A DNA stretch of 64,000 nucleotides from positions 2,504,001 through 2,568,000 of the forward strand of contig NZ_CP058908.1 in NCBI RefSeq assembly GCF_021432765.1. The letters are read 5' to 3'. Source of the stretch: Pseudomonas phenolilytica. GTDB lineage: Bacteria; Pseudomonadota; Gammaproteobacteria; Pseudomonadales; Pseudomonadaceae. The position numbers and the translations under genes were made by a program. This document shows positions 43,587 to 54,149 of this stretch, piece by piece. Position 1 is the stretch's first letter. Each line of letters starts with the position of its first letter. The notes below the pieces were generated by a model. It was not told the origin of the DNA and made no database searches. It saw only the letters and a list, made by a program, of their open reading frames with translations.

Positions 43587-43760
43587 TCACGCGGTGGACT
43601 GCGTACCTGACCCGATGTATCGCAGCTCGTTGGCGGACTCGTCGTCCAGCCATCTGGCGTACACCTGGGCCAGCCTCGTAAAGTCCTCGTGCTTCATCTG
43701 CTTGGCGATGAACGCAAGGTTACCACGCGCTACCGGGCACTCGCAGGCGCACCAGACGTG
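43587..43760 (-). pseudogene. C-terminal remnant of a tyrosine recombinase (integrase)
   Basis: Reading leftwards to the TGA at 43587-43589, the frame gives [17 protein letters not shown] followed by [17 protein letters not shown]. This is the C-terminal helix pattern of phage-type tyrosine integrases (around the box II His and the active-site Tyr in VYARW). Just upstream, the RHT-type box is scrambled over two frames (QTRTS in one, HVWCAC in the other), consistent with decay. No N-terminal or catalytic domain precedes it. It lies between mutS and the ethanolamine genes. Confidence 0.65.
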
Positions 43761-43809
43761 CGCGTTTGGGCTCGTTCTAAGGTTCGCGTTCCACGCAAAC
43801 CAGGCGCAG

Positions 43810-44898
43810 CTACGGCTGCCGGGTGTCGACCAGATCGCTGTGCTGGCGCCACTGGCGGGGACTTACGCCGAACCAGCGGCGGAATGCACGGGAAAAGGCA
43901 CTGGTCTCGGAATAGCCCAGCAAGGGTGCCAGCTCCGAAATGGGCAGCTGCTGCTGGCGCAAGTAGTAGGTCGCCAGCTCCTGGCGCTGCTTGTCCACCA
44001 GCGCGGAGAAGCTCAGCCCTTCCTCGCGCAGGCGACGCTGTAGCGACCAGCTGCTCATGCCCATCTGCTCGGCGATATCTTCCAGTCCCGGCTCGCCCAG
44101 CATCAGACGCTGGCGGATCTGCGCGCGGGCATCATCGACGACGTCCGGCTCATCGCCGCCCGCCAGGCTGAGCTGGCGCAGGGAATCCTGCATGACCATC
44201 AGCAGGATCGGGTCGCTGCCCGGCATCGGGCGGTTCAGGCCGACCTTGGGGATCAGCAGCGAGTTGTACGGTTGCTCGAAGTACACCGGCGCATCGAAGA
44301 CCTTGCTGTGCTCATGCCAATCAGCCGGGCGCGGGTGCTCGAAGTGCACCGCGCGCGGCGCCCATTGGCTGCCGAGCACGTGACGAATCAGGTTGCGGGC
44401 CATGCCCAGGGTCAGCTCGGCGTCCTGCCGCCGGCAGAGGATGGCGCCGTGGCGGACCTGATAGTCGAAGCGATAGCACTCCCCATCATCGACCAGACGA
44501 ATCAGGCTGTTGCGTTGGTGCAGTGGGAAGGCGCGGGCGAAATTGATCAGCGCCTGCTCGACCGTTGCCGAGCACAAGCCGATATAACCCAGCAGTCCCA
44601 ACGCCTGTGGCTTGAACTGCTGGCCATAGTACAGACCGAAATTGTCACAGCCCGATTGCCGCGCCGCTTCTTCCAGCACCTGGCAGTAGTTCGGGAGCGC
44701 AAGGCTCAGGGTCGGATGCTGCAGCAATTGCGCATCGATGCCCGACACGCCGAGCACCCGCTCGGCGTCGCCTCCCTGCCGCTCGATGAAGGTGCACAAG
44801 CCGCTGGCCGCTGCGGCCAGCACGCCGGCATGTTTTTGCCCGCTGGTGACAAGCGCCAGGCCGGCCGACGCATCCGTCTGCTCGAATAAGGAACTCAT
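43810..44898 (-). CDS. AraC-family regulator next to the ethanolamine operon (QhpR-like)
   Basis: This 362-residue protein has an N-terminal arabinose-binding-like sensory domain (LALVTSGQKHAGVLAAAAS, SLALPNYCQVLEEAARQ, FGLYYGQQF). The C-terminal double helix-turn-helix AraC domain (about 265-350) contains GMSSWSLQRRLREEGLSFSAL and LGYSETSAFSRAFRRWFGVSPRQWR. The N-terminal sequence resembles regulators called QhpR that control amine oxidation genes. Divergent placement makes it the probable activator of the aldehyde dehydrogenase-eutHBC unit, with ethanolamine or a product as the likely signal. ATG 44898 is chosen; the extension to 44961 lacks support. Confidence 0.82.
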   Translation of the reverse strand: MSSLFEQTDASAGLALVTSGQKHAGVLAAAASGLCTFIERQGGDAERVLGVSGIDAQLLQHPTLSLALPNYCQVLEEAARQSGCDNFGLYYGQQFKPQALGLLGYIGLCSATVEQALINFARAFPLHQRNSLIRLVDDGECYRFDYQVRHGAILCRRQDAELTLGMARNLIRHVLGSQWAPRAVHFEHPRPADWHEHSKVFDAPVYFEQPYNSLLIPKVGLNRPMPGSDPILLMVMQDSLRQLSLAGGDEPDVVDDARAQIRQRLMLGEPGLEDIAEQMGMSSWSLQRRLREEGLSFSALVDKQRQELATYYLRQQQLPISELAPLLGYSETSAFSRAFRRWFGVSPRQWRQHSDLVDTRQP

Positions 44899-44954
44899 CG
44901 AAGTCTCCACAACGTAACGTTCCGCGACATGAAGCCAGAGCAACCGGGCGCGCC

Positions 44955-44970
44955 AGAGCACTCGTGCTCT
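44955..44970. promoter_or_regulatory. 16-bp palindrome in the regulator-aldehyde dehydrogenase intergenic region
   Basis: AGAGCAC-TC-GTGCTCT is a perfect inverted repeat, about 57 bp before the AraC regulator start and 217 bp before the aldehyde dehydrogenase start. It may be an operator for autoregulation. AraC proteins more often use direct repeats, so another factor is possible. Confidence 0.3.
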
Positions 44971-45186
44971 TAAGGCGCGCGCTTGCGAGCGTCACGCCAA
45001 AACGCGCAGCAAACAAAGCGCTCGTCCAAGACCTGCGACATTTCGTCACGAAGTTGACTGTAGGCGACAGCAGAGCTTTGTTCGGGTCAAGTCGCACGCA
45101 TGAATCTGACTCAAGATCAATATGAGCCGTGCTGAGATTCGGCCAGTGCATCGATTATTACAAGAGTCATCCTTCGGAGAATTCCC

Positions 45187-46707
45187 ATGATCTACGCCCA
45201 ACCCGGTACTCCAGGCGCCGTCATTTCCTTCAAGCCGCGCTACGGCAACTATATCGGTGGCGAATTCGTGCCGCCGGTCAAGGGGGAGTATTTCGTCAAC
45301 ACCTCGCCGGTAAACGGTGAGGTGATCGCCGAGTTCCCGCGTTCGGGCGCCGAAGACGTGGAGCGTGCGCTGGACGCTGCCCATGCCGCCGCCGATGCCT
45401 GGGGCAAGACCTCGGTGCAGGACCGTGCGCTGATCCTGCTGAAGATCGCCGATCGCATCGAAGCCAACCTGGAAAAGCTCGCCGTCGCCGAAACCTGGGA
45501 TAACGGCAAGGCCGTGCGCGAAACCCTGAATGCCGACGTGCCGCTGGCTGCCGACCACTTCCGCTACTTTGCCGGCTGCATCCGTGCGCAGGAAGGCAGC
45601 GCCGCCGAGATCAACGAACACACCGCCGCCTACCATTTCCACGAGCCGCTGGGCGTGGTCGGGCAGATCATCCCGTGGAACTTCCCGCTGCTGATGGCCG
45701 CCTGGAAACTCGCGCCGGCGCTGGCCGCCGGTAACTGCATCGTGCTCAAGCCGGCCGAGCAGACGCCGCTGTCGATCATGGTGTTCATCGAGGTGGTTGG
45801 CGATCTGCTGCCGCCGGGCGTGCTGAACATCGTTCAGGGCTTCGGTCGTGAAGCCGGCCAGGCGCTGGCCACCAGCACCCGCATCGCCAAGATCGCCTTC
45901 ACCGGCTCGACCCCGGTTGGCGCGCACATCATGCGTTGCGCGGCCGAAAACATCATTCCGAGCACCGTCGAGCTGGGCGGCAAGAGCCCGAACATCTTCT
46001 TTGAAGACATCATGAATGCTGAGCCGGCGTTCATCGAGAAGGCCGCCGAAGGCCTGGTGCTGGCGTTCTTCAACCAGGGCGAGGTGTGCACCTGCCCGTC
46101 GCGCGCGGTGATTCAGGAATCGATCTTCGAGCCCTTCATGGAAGTGGTGATGAAGAAGATCAAGGCGATCAAGCGCGGCAACCCGCTGGATACCGACACC
46201 ATGGTCGGCGCTCAGGCCTCCGAGCAACAGTTCGACAAGATTCTGTCCTACATGGACATCGCCCAGCAGGAAGGCGCGCAGATCCTCACCGGCGGCGCCG
46301 CGGAGAAGCTCGAAGGCGGTCTGGCCAGCGGTTACTACGTGCAGCCGACCCTGATCAAGGGCCACAACAAGATGCGCGTGTTCCAGGAGGAAATCTTCGG
46401 GCCGGTGGTGGCCGTCACCACCTTCAAGGACGAAGCCGAAGCGCTGGCGATCGCCAACGACACCGAATTCGGCCTGGGCGCTGGCGTCTGGACCCGCGAC
46501 ATCAACCGCGCCTACCGCATGGGCCGTGGCATCAAGGCCGGTCGCGTGTGGACCAACTGCTACCACCTCTACCCGGCACATGCCGCGTTCGGTGGCTACA
46601 AGAAGTCCGGCGTCGGCCGCGAAACCCACAAGATGATGCTCGACCACTATCAGCAGACCAAGAACCTGCTGGTCAGCTACGACATCAATCCGCTGGGCTT
46701 CTTCTAA
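45187..46707 (+). CDS. exaC: NAD-dependent acetaldehyde dehydrogenase (ExaC type)
   Basis: This 506-residue aldehyde dehydrogenase begins [19 protein letters not shown], the ExaC/AldB-like start. [20 protein letters not shown] (cofactor site), [12 protein letters not shown] (general base Glu) and [11 protein letters not shown], with catalytic C301, are intact. Acetaldehyde released by ethanolamine ammonia-lyase would be oxidised to acetate, feeding acetyl-CoA synthetase. Clustering with eutHBC supports this role rather than ethanol oxidation. It lacks the CoA-acylating EutE features, so the route avoids a microcompartment. CGGAGAATTCCC at 45176-45187 holds the ribosome site. Confidence 0.93.
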   Translation: MIYAQPGTPGAVISFKPRYGNYIGGEFVPPVKGEYFVNTSPVNGEVIAEFPRSGAEDVERALDAAHAAADAWGKTSVQDRALILLKIADRIEANLEKLAVAETWDNGKAVRETLNADVPLAADHFRYFAGCIRAQEGSAAEINEHTAAYHFHEPLGVVGQIIPWNFPLLMAAWKLAPALAAGNCIVLKPAEQTPLSIMVFIEVVGDLLPPGVLNIVQGFGREAGQALATSTRIAKIAFTGSTPVGAHIMRCAAENIIPSTVELGGKSPNIFFEDIMNAEPAFIEKAAEGLVLAFFNQGEVCTCPSRAVIQESIFEPFMEVVMKKIKAIKRGNPLDTDTMVGAQASEQQFDKILSYMDIAQQEGAQILTGGAAEKLEGGLASGYYVQPTLIKGHNKMRVFQEEIFGPVVAVTTFKDEAEALAIANDTEFGLGAGVWTRDINRAYRMGRGIKAGRVWTNCYHLYPAHAAFGGYKKSGVGRETHKMMLDHYQQTKNLLVSYDINPLGFF

Positions 46708-46717
46708 ACGCAGACCA

Positions 46718-46748
46718 CCGGGGCTGGCTTGCGTGCGTTCAGCCCCGG
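46718..46748 (+). other. Hairpin between aldehyde dehydrogenase and eutH
   Basis: A 9-bp perfect stem CCGGGGCTG / CAGCCCCGG with a 13-base loop starts 11 bases after the exaC-like stop. No T-run follows, so it is more likely an mRNA-stabilising or attenuating hairpin than a full terminator. It may allow higher expression of the dehydrogenase than of eutHBC. Confidence 0.5.
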
Positions 46749-46842
46749 CGCATCGAACTCCGTGATTCCTTATCCAGCGGTAGCGAGCTGCCGCTGAGGA
46801 TGGGTCTCTGGCGCCTGGTAAAAACAATAAAAGGGCAAAGCA

Positions 46843-48126
46843 ATGGATCAGATCGGCAATTACGTCCTCTACGTCATCATGTTCTGCGCGGTCCTCGGGG
46901 CCTTCGCAGCCATTCGAGACAGCGAAAAAGGCCTCGGCCGCGAATTCATGGAAGGTATCCATGCCACCGGGCACATCTTCGTCCCGGCGGCTGGAATCAT
47001 GGCCTCCATTCCCTACCTGACGGTGATGATCGAAAGCGTCTTCGGGCCGTTCTTCGGTGCGCTGAACGCCGACCCGGCGCTGGCAGCGACGATGATCATC
47101 GCCTCGGACATGGGCGGCTACCATCTGGCCGCCGCGCTCACGGAAAGCAAAGAAGCGCTGATCATGGCGCTGATCACCGGTTTCATGGGCGGCGCGACCA
47201 TCGTCTTCTCGATCCCCATGGGCCTGGCCATGCTCGACAAGCGTGACCACAAGTACATGGCGCTGGGCATCATGTCCGGCATTCTCAGCATTCCGGTCGG
47301 GGTGCTGATCGCCAGCGTCGTGCTGATGCTGAGCAACCCCGCGGTGCGCGAGGTGGTTGCGACCAACGGCGAGGCCACTTATCAGCTGGCGATGGGCCTT
47401 GGCGGCATCTTCGCCAACCTATTGCCGATCATCGTCTTCGTGGTGGCGCTGGCTGCCGGCCTGCGCTTCCTGCCAGACCTGATGATCAAGGGCTTCATCG
47501 GCTTCGGTCGCGCGCTGGATGCCATGATCAAGCTGGTGCTGGTGTTCTCCATCGTCGAATACTTCACCGGCTTCTTCACCCTGATCTTCGGCAGCTGGGG
47601 CTTCCACCCGATCATCGCCGATGCCGAGGATCAGACCCGCGCGCTGGAAACCGCCGGCTACATCGGCATCATGCTGGCCGGTGCCTTTCCGATGGTGTAC
47701 CTGCTGCGCAAGTACCTCGGCGGGCCGCTGGAAACGCTCGGCAGCAAGGTTGGCCTGAGCGCCGTCGGCAGCGCCGGGATGCTGGCGACCATCGCCAATA
47801 TCCTCGCGATGTTCCGTCTGGTGCGCTTCATGCCGCCCAAGGACAAGGTCATCAACATCGCTTTCGGCGTGTGCGCGGCTTTCCTGCTGGGCGATCACCT
47901 GTCGTTCACCGCCAACTTCCAGCCGACCATCATCCTGCCGGTGCTGATCGGCAAGATCCTCGCCGGCTTCACAGCCGTGGGGCTCGCCTACTGGTTGTCG
48001 GTGCCCAAGGCGCTGCAGCTGGAGCAGCAGGATCGCGCCGCCGGCATCATCGAGGCGGGTGAGTATCCAGGCTCATCGCTGCACGAAAGCCCGCTGCCGA
48101 TCCCGAAAGAAGCCGTCCAGGCCTGA
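46843..48126 (+). CDS. eutH: Ethanolamine transporter EutH
   Basis: This 427-residue polytopic membrane protein has EutH features: IIASDMGGYHLAAAL, ITGFMGGATIVFSIPMGLAML, KYMALGIMSGILSIPVGVL and LGDHLSFTANFQPTI. It brings ethanolamine into the cell, which matters when the amine is protonated. Many pseudomonads use an APC-type permease instead, so the EutH type is a notable variant. AAAAGGGCAAAGC precedes the ATG. It lies between the aldehyde dehydrogenase and eutB. Confidence 0.92.
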   Translation: MDQIGNYVLYVIMFCAVLGAFAAIRDSEKGLGREFMEGIHATGHIFVPAAGIMASIPYLTVMIESVFGPFFGALNADPALAATMIIASDMGGYHLAAALTESKEALIMALITGFMGGATIVFSIPMGLAMLDKRDHKYMALGIMSGILSIPVGVLIASVVLMLSNPAVREVVATNGEATYQLAMGLGGIFANLLPIIVFVVALAAGLRFLPDLMIKGFIGFGRALDAMIKLVLVFSIVEYFTGFFTLIFGSWGFHPIIADAEDQTRALETAGYIGIMLAGAFPMVYLLRKYLGGPLETLGSKVGLSAVGSAGMLATIANILAMFRLVRFMPPKDKVINIAFGVCAAFLLGDHLSFTANFQPTIILPVLIGKILAGFTAVGLAYWLSVPKALQLEQQDRAAGIIEAGEYPGSSLHESPLPIPKEAVQA

Positions 48127-48248
48127 ACCGCCCGCAACCCTGAAACCGGCCACGGCTGCGATAGAGGCTTAGCTTCCTTTTAGTGCAGCGGTCTCTATTT
48201 GTAACCGTGCTCGCCGGGTTGCTTCCACCCCGAGACAGGAGCCTGACC

Positions 48249-49643
48249 ATGGCAACCTATTCCCACAGCATCGGTGGCCAGACCTGGCGCTTCGACAGCC
48301 TGCGCGAAGTCCTGGCCAAAGCCAGCCCGCTGCGCTCCGGCGACTGCCTGGCGGGCGTCGCCGCCGCCAGCGACGCCGAGCGCGCCGCCGCGCAGATGAC
48401 CCTGGCCGACGTGCCGCTCAAGCAGTTTCTGCTCGAAGCGGTGATTCCCTACGAGCGCGACGAAGTCACCCGGCTGATCATCGACACGCATGACGCCAGC
48501 GCTTTCGCCGCGGTCAGCCACCTGACGGTGGGCGGCCTGCGCGACTGGCTGCTGAGCGACCATGCCGACGAAGCCAGCCTGCGCGCCCTGGCACCCGGCC
48601 TGACGCCGGAGATGGCGGCGGCGGTGTCGAAGATCATGCGCGTGCAGGACCTGATCCTGGTGGCGCAGAAGATCCGAGTGGTCACTCGCTTTCGCAACAC
48701 CCAGGGCCTGCGCGGGCACATGTCCACCCGTCTGCAGCCCAATCACCCGACCGACGACCCGGCGGGCATCGCCGCCAGCACGCTCGATGGCCTGCTCTAC
48801 GGCAACGGCGACGCGATGATCGGCATCAACCCGGCCACCGACAGCATGGGCTCGATCTGCACGCTGCTGGAAATGCTCGACGCCGTCATCCAGCGCTACG
48901 AGATTCCCACCCAGTCCTGCGTGCTGACCCATGTCACCAGCTCCATCGCCGCCATCGAACGCGGCGCGCCGCTGGATCTGGTGTTCCAGTCAATCGCCGG
49001 CACCGAGGCGGCTAACGCCAGCTTCGGCATCAGTCTCAAGGTGCTGCAGGAAGGTTACGAGGCCGGCCTGAGCCTCAAGCGCGGCACGCTGGGCAACAAC
49101 CTCATGTACTTCGAGACCGGGCAGGGCAGTGCGCTGTCGGCCAACGCCCATCACGACGTCGATCAGCAGACCTGCGAGGCCCGCGCGTATGCGGTGGCCC
49201 GGCACTTCAACCCGTTCCTGGTCAACACCGTGGTCGGTTTCATCGGTCCGGAATACCTCTACAACGGCAAGCAGATCATCCGCGCCGGGCTGGAGGACCA
49301 CTTCTGCGGCAAGCTGCTCGGCGTGCCGATGGGCTGCGATATTTGCTACACCAACCATGCCGAGGCCGACCAGGACGACATGGACATGTTGCTGACCCTG
49401 CTCGGCGCCGCCGGCATCAACTTCATCATGGGCATCCCTGGCTCCGACGACGTGATGCTCAACTACCAGACCACCTCCTTCCACGACGCCCTCTATGCCC
49501 GCCAGGTGCTCGGCTTGCGCGCGGCACCGGAGTTCGAGCAGTGGCTGGCGCGCATGGGCATCTTCCAGCAGCGCGACGGCCAGCTACGCCTGGGTAACGA
49601 GCTGCCATCCGCCTTCCGCCAGGCACTGGCGCAACTATCCTGA
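48249..49643 (+). CDS. eutB: Ethanolamine ammonia-lyase heavy chain
   Basis: This 464-residue catalytic subunit (E. coli 453) has [79 protein letters not shown] and [17 protein letters not shown], all in order. With EutC and adenosylcobalamin it converts ethanolamine to acetaldehyde and ammonia. The ATG at 48249 has CAGGAG at 48236-48241. No eutA reactivase follows; B12 supply must come from elsewhere. Confidence 0.96.
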   Translation: MATYSHSIGGQTWRFDSLREVLAKASPLRSGDCLAGVAAASDAERAAAQMTLADVPLKQFLLEAVIPYERDEVTRLIIDTHDASAFAAVSHLTVGGLRDWLLSDHADEASLRALAPGLTPEMAAAVSKIMRVQDLILVAQKIRVVTRFRNTQGLRGHMSTRLQPNHPTDDPAGIAASTLDGLLYGNGDAMIGINPATDSMGSICTLLEMLDAVIQRYEIPTQSCVLTHVTSSIAAIERGAPLDLVFQSIAGTEAANASFGISLKVLQEGYEAGLSLKRGTLGNNLMYFETGQGSALSANAHHDVDQQTCEARAYAVARHFNPFLVNTVVGFIGPEYLYNGKQIIRAGLEDHFCGKLLGVPMGCDICYTNHAEADQDDMDMLLTLLGAAGINFIMGIPGSDDVMLNYQTTSFHDALYARQVLGLRAAPEFEQWLARMGIFQQRDGQLRLGNELPSAFRQALAQLS

Positions 49644-49669
49644 ATTCGCGCATTCATGCAGAGGTACGC

Positions 49670-50479
49670 ATGCCTGATCACACCCCCGCCACCGAGAACC
49701 CGTGGCAACAGCTGCGCCAGCTGACCCCCGCACGCATCGCCCTGGGCCGCGCCGGCACCAGTCTGCCGACCCACGCCCAACTGGATTTTCAGTTTGCCCA
49801 CGCTCAGGCCCGCGACGCCGTGCACTTGCCGTTCGACCACGCTGGGCTGCGTGAGCAACTGCACGCCCTCGGCCATAGCACGTTGCTGCTGCACAGCGCC
49901 GCCAGTGACCGCCACACCTACCTGCAACGCCCCGACCTGGGCCGGCGTCTGGACGAGGCGTCCGCTGCCGTACTGCACGATCACGTCAAGCAACACGGCG
50001 GCGGCCATGACCTGGCCATCGTCATTGCCGACGGTCTGTCATCCCTGGCGGTCAGCCGCCACAGCCTGCCATTCCTCCAGCGTCTGCTCGAACAGGTGAC
50101 AGCTGAGGGCTGGTCGCTGGCGCCGATCACCCTGATTGAGCAAGGCCGGGTGGCGGTGGCCGACGAGGTGGGCGAGCGGTTGGGGGCAAAGATGACGGTG
50201 ATCCTGATTGGCGAACGGCCCGGCCTCAGCTCGCCGGACAGCCTCGGCCTGTACTTCACCTGGGCCCCCCGCGTTGGCCTCAACGATGCCTATCGCAACT
50301 GCATCTCCAATGTCCGTCTGGAGGGCCTGAGCTACGGCATGGCCAGCTTCCGCCTGATGTACCTGATGCGCGAAGCCTGCCGGCGGCAACTCTCCGGTGT
50401 CGATCTCAAGGACGAAGCACAAGTACCGACCCTGGAAAATCAGGGGCCTGGCAACTTCCTGCTGCCGGACAACGCTTGA
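49670..50479 (+). CDS. eutC: Ethanolamine ammonia-lyase light chain
   Basis: This 269-residue small subunit binds the cobalamin with Eut[75 protein letters not shown] and [16 protein letters not shown] are conserved EutC blocks. It follows eutB by 26 bp, with AGAGG before the ATG. It ends the ethanolamine block, and 240 bp without a recognisable gene separate it from cinA. Confidence 0.96.
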   Translation: MPDHTPATENPWQQLRQLTPARIALGRAGTSLPTHAQLDFQFAHAQARDAVHLPFDHAGLREQLHALGHSTLLLHSAASDRHTYLQRPDLGRRLDEASAAVLHDHVKQHGGGHDLAIVIADGLSSLAVSRHSLPFLQRLLEQVTAEGWSLAPITLIEQGRVAVADEVGERLGAKMTVILIGERPGLSSPDSLGLYFTWAPRVGLNDAYRNCISNVRLEGLSYGMASFRLMYLMREACRRQLSGVDLKDEAQVPTLENQGPGNFLLPDNA

Positions 50480-50719
50480 GCGCGTGCGGCCTTTACCGAT
50501 TGCTCGGCTTGCCGCCCATCCGGTCGTGCAAGACGCCAGCGTCAGCGCAGGGGGATAAAAATCGGGCTAGTAACACTACGTCCTTACCCAGGACACCCGA
50601 CAGTACCGCTCAGACCTGCGTGCCGCGCACGCGCTTGCGGCGGTGAGCGATGACCGGAGGGGCGAGTCAGGAGAGAGCTGGTGTAGGGTAGCGGCTGTCC
50701 ACAGCTATGGAGGCAGACG

Positions 50720-51217
50720 ATGAACCTGACCGAACTGGCGACTCGCCTGGGAATGCAGTTATCGGCGCTCAGCGCGCAGGTGACCACCGCGGAATCCTGC
50801 ACCGGTGGCGGAATTGCCGAAGCCATCACTCGGGTTGCGGGAAGTTCGGCGTGGTTCGAAGCCGGCTATGTCACTTATTCCAACGCGCAGAAGACGCGGC
50901 AGCTCGGGGTACCAGCCGAACTGTTCGAGACGATCGGCGCGGTCAGCCGCGAGGTGGTCGAGCGCATGGCGAGCGGCGCGCAACGGGCCAGCGGCGCGCG
51001 CTTCGCCGTGGCGGTCAGTGGCATCGCCGGACCGGGCGGCGGAACGCCGGAGAAGCCGGTGGGAACGGTCTGGATCGCCTGGGCGGATGGCGAGCGGCTG
51101 TTCGCCCGGCGCTGCCTGTTCGATGGCGATCGCCAGGCGGTCCGCGGTCAGACGGTCGAGACAGCGTTGCTCGGATTGATTCGTCTGGTAGCCGGAGAAA
51201 ATCCGCTGCAGGGCTAG
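50720..51217 (+). CDS. cinA: CinA C-terminal-type nicotinamide-nucleotide amidohydrolase
   Basis: This 165-residue protein consists of the CinA C-terminal domain only (PncC/YgaD type). VTTAESCTGGGIAEAITRVAGSSAWFEAGYVTYSN and AVSGIAGPGGGTPEKPVGTVW are signature blocks with the catalytic serine/lysine region. It deamidates NMN in pyridine-nucleotide recycling. The place directly upstream of recA is conserved in pseudomonads. It is divergent from mutS with the ethanolamine block in between. Confidence 0.93.
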   Translation: MNLTELATRLGMQLSALSAQVTTAESCTGGGIAEAITRVAGSSAWFEAGYVTYSNAQKTRQLGVPAELFETIGAVSREVVERMASGAQRASGARFAVAVSGIAGPGGGTPEKPVGTVWIAWADGERLFARRCLFDGDRQAVRGQTVETALLGLIRLVAGENPLQG

Positions 51218-51244
51218 GCGGAGCATTTTCCCTATGCTCTAATA

Positions 51245-51260
51245 CTGTCTACTTATACAG
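51245..51260. promoter_or_regulatory. LexA (SOS) box upstream of recA
   Basis: CTGTCTACTTATACAG matches the CTG-N10-CAG SOS box form (gammaproteobacterial consensus CTGTATATATATACAG). It lies 42 bp before the recA ATG and 28 bp after the cinA stop. It would bring recA and recX under LexA repression. Confidence 0.88.
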
Positions 51261-51301
51261 TTGTCGTGGCCTTTGGCCCTCTTGATCAAGTGAGGATGGT
51301 A

Positions 51302-52360
<1,059 letters not shown>

Positions 52361-52365
52361 TCGCT

Positions 52366-52830
52366 ATGCCCGCCGTGCTCGACAGCCCAGCCGCGGTGCG
52401 GCGGGCCGCGATGGACCTGCTGGCACGCCGCGAGCACGGGCGTGTCGAGCTGACCCGCAAGCTGCGCCAGCGCGGCGCAGCTGCCGAGCTGATCGAAGCG
52501 GCTCTGGATCGTCTGAGCGACGAGGGGCTGCTTTCGGATTCGCGCTATCTCGAGAGCTTCGTCAGAAGCCGTGCGCTTGCCGGCTACGGACCGTTGCGCA
52601 TTCGCGAAGAGCTGGCGCAGCGCGGGCTGGCGCGTGATGCCATCGAGCGGGCATTGCGTGACAGCGACTTCGACTGGAACGCACAGCTGCGCGAGGTCTG
52701 GCAGCGCAAGTTCGCCGGGCAGCTGCCGGGCGATGCGCGGGAGCGCGCCCGGCAGGGGCGTTTCCTCAGTTATCGAGGTTATTCGCTGGAGATGATCGGG
52801 CGTCTGCTGCGCGGTGTGGCGGACGACTGA
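52366..52830 (+). CDS. recX: RecA regulator RecX
   Basis: This 154-residue helical-repeat protein has [56 protein letters not shown] and the ending [18 protein letters not shown]. It binds RecA filaments and limits their growth. It is five bases after the recA stop, so co-transcribed and SOS-controlled. Confidence 0.93.
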   Translation: MPAVLDSPAAVRRAAMDLLARREHGRVELTRKLRQRGAAAELIEAALDRLSDEGLLSDSRYLESFVRSRALAGYGPLRIREELAQRGLARDAIERALRDSDFDWNAQLREVWQRKFAGQLPGDARERARQGRFLSYRGYSLEMIGRLLRGVADD

Positions 52831-52841
52831 TGTGCTCCCCA

Positions 52842-52913
52842 CCCGGTGCCGTGTCGCGCACCGGGACGGGCAAGGTGCCGCGTTCCGGGCAGACGATAAC
52901 GGTGGCGTTATCG
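52842..52913. terminator. Paired hairpins between recX and the LOG-family gene
   Basis: CCCGGTGC / GCACCGGG (52842-52865) and CGATAAC / GTTATCG (52894-52913) are two perfect stems in the gap between convergent genes. Neither has a clear T-run, so termination in either direction is likely but not certain. Confidence 0.45.
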
Positions 52914-52934
52914 ACTGCAGGCAGGTGCCGTTGC

Positions 52935-54026
52935 TCAGTCCTCGGAAGGTAGCGGGGTCGCCCAGCTTTCCGTTTCGTTGATGTAGTCCGTCAGTTCGCG
53001 CAGGCGCCCGTAGTCCCGTCCGTTGAATGCGAAGCTCAGGCGAGGCAAGCGCTGCAGTTCCGGCTCATCCAGCTCGTGCTCGCAGCAGGGTTGCTGTTCA
53101 TAGCAGCCGCTCAGGCACAGATCGGTGAAGGTCGTGTTGATGTATTCCAGCGCTGCATCGCTCAAGGGATGGTTCATCCGCATCACGAAGTGATCCTTCA
53201 GCCAGCGGCTGGAGTGGAAGTTGCGGTAGAACGTGGTGATCTCCTGAGCCACCTCTTCGGCGCTGTAGACCTGACGCACCAGGCGCAGGTCGGTGGGCAG
53301 GATGTAGCGGTTGTCGACCAGCTGCCGGCGCATGAACTGCAATGCATCCGTCCAGAACGAGCCGCCTGGCTCGTCCAGCAATACCACGGGAACCAACGGA
53401 CTCTTGCCGGTCTGCACCAGTGTCAGCACTTCGAGTGCCTCATCGAGGGTGCCGAAGCCGCCGGGGCACAGCACCAGTGCATCGGCTTCCTTGATGAAGA
53501 ACAGCTTGCGCACGAAGAAGAAGTGGAACGACAGCAGATTGCTGGTGCCGCCCACGGTGGCATTGGCGTGCTGTTCGAACGGCAGGGTGATGTTCAGCCC
53601 CAGGCTGTTGTCCAGCCCGGCGCCCTCATGGGCGGCCGCCATAATGCCTCCGCCGGCGCCGGTAATGACCATGAGGTCGTAGCGCGCCAGTGTCTCCCCG
53701 AGCTGGCGAGCCAGGGCATAGAGAGGATGCTCGACAGGAGTACGTGCCGAGCCGAACACAGTGACCTTGCGCCGACGCTTGAACTGATCGAGACGACTGA
53801 ACGCGTGCTCCATTTCGCGCATGGTCTGCAGCAGGATCTTGGCATCCCAGCGGCTGCGATCGGCCTGGGCCATGCGAATCACGGTGACCAGCATCTCGCG
53901 GTATAGCGACAGGTTAGGGCTGGTGTCCGAGACGACGAGTGACACGAGCTCGTCGATCTTGCTGGACAGATCCACGGCGCTGGTTTTGAAGTGCCGGGAA
54001 AGATAGTCGTCCGGTTCGAAGGACAT
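52935..54026 (-). CDS. LOG-family protein with extended termini
   Basis: This 363-residue protein has a Rossmann-type LOG/TIGR00730 core (VTVFGSARTP, VITGAGGGIMAAAHEGA and the family motif PGGFGTLDE). Small LOG proteins are about 190 residues and hydrolyse cytokinin-type or other nucleoside 5'-monophosphates. This one has about 85 extra residues at the N-terminus and about 90 at the C-terminus, including a cysteine cluster (LSGCYEQQPCCEHE). It recalls the long YgdH/PpnN relatives, but the match in the extensions is not clear. The nucleotide substrate is unknown. Confidence 0.8.
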   Translation of the reverse strand: MSFEPDDYLSRHFKTSAVDLSSKIDELVSLVVSDTSPNLSLYREMLVTVIRMAQADRSRWDAKILLQTMREMEHAFSRLDQFKRRRKVTVFGSARTPVEHPLYALARQLGETLARYDLMVITGAGGGIMAAAHEGAGLDNSLGLNITLPFEQHANATVGGTSNLLSFHFFFVRKLFFIKEADALVLCPGGFGTLDEALEVLTLVQTGKSPLVPVVLLDEPGGSFWTDALQFMRRQLVDNRYILPTDLRLVRQVYSAEEVAQEITTFYRNFHSSRWLKDHFVMRMNHPLSDAALEYINTTFTDLCLSGCYEQQPCCEHELDEPELQRLPRLSFAFNGRDYGRLRELTDYINETESWATPLPSED

Positions 54027-54149
54027 ACAACTTCTCCATGTATGGGCTTGTGCGTTCAGGCTATAGGTGCAATGCCGGGCGCTTCAAGCGCCAAGCCGCG
54101 CCCGGTGGTAAACGCGGGCGCGGCTTGGGCTGGGAATATCTGCGTTGTG

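Noticed and set aside
45046..47250. A 734-codon open frame on the minus strand across the aldehyde dehydrogenase and eutH
   Set aside because: It is antisense to two clear genes, and its His/Arg/Gly-rich protein resembles nothing real.
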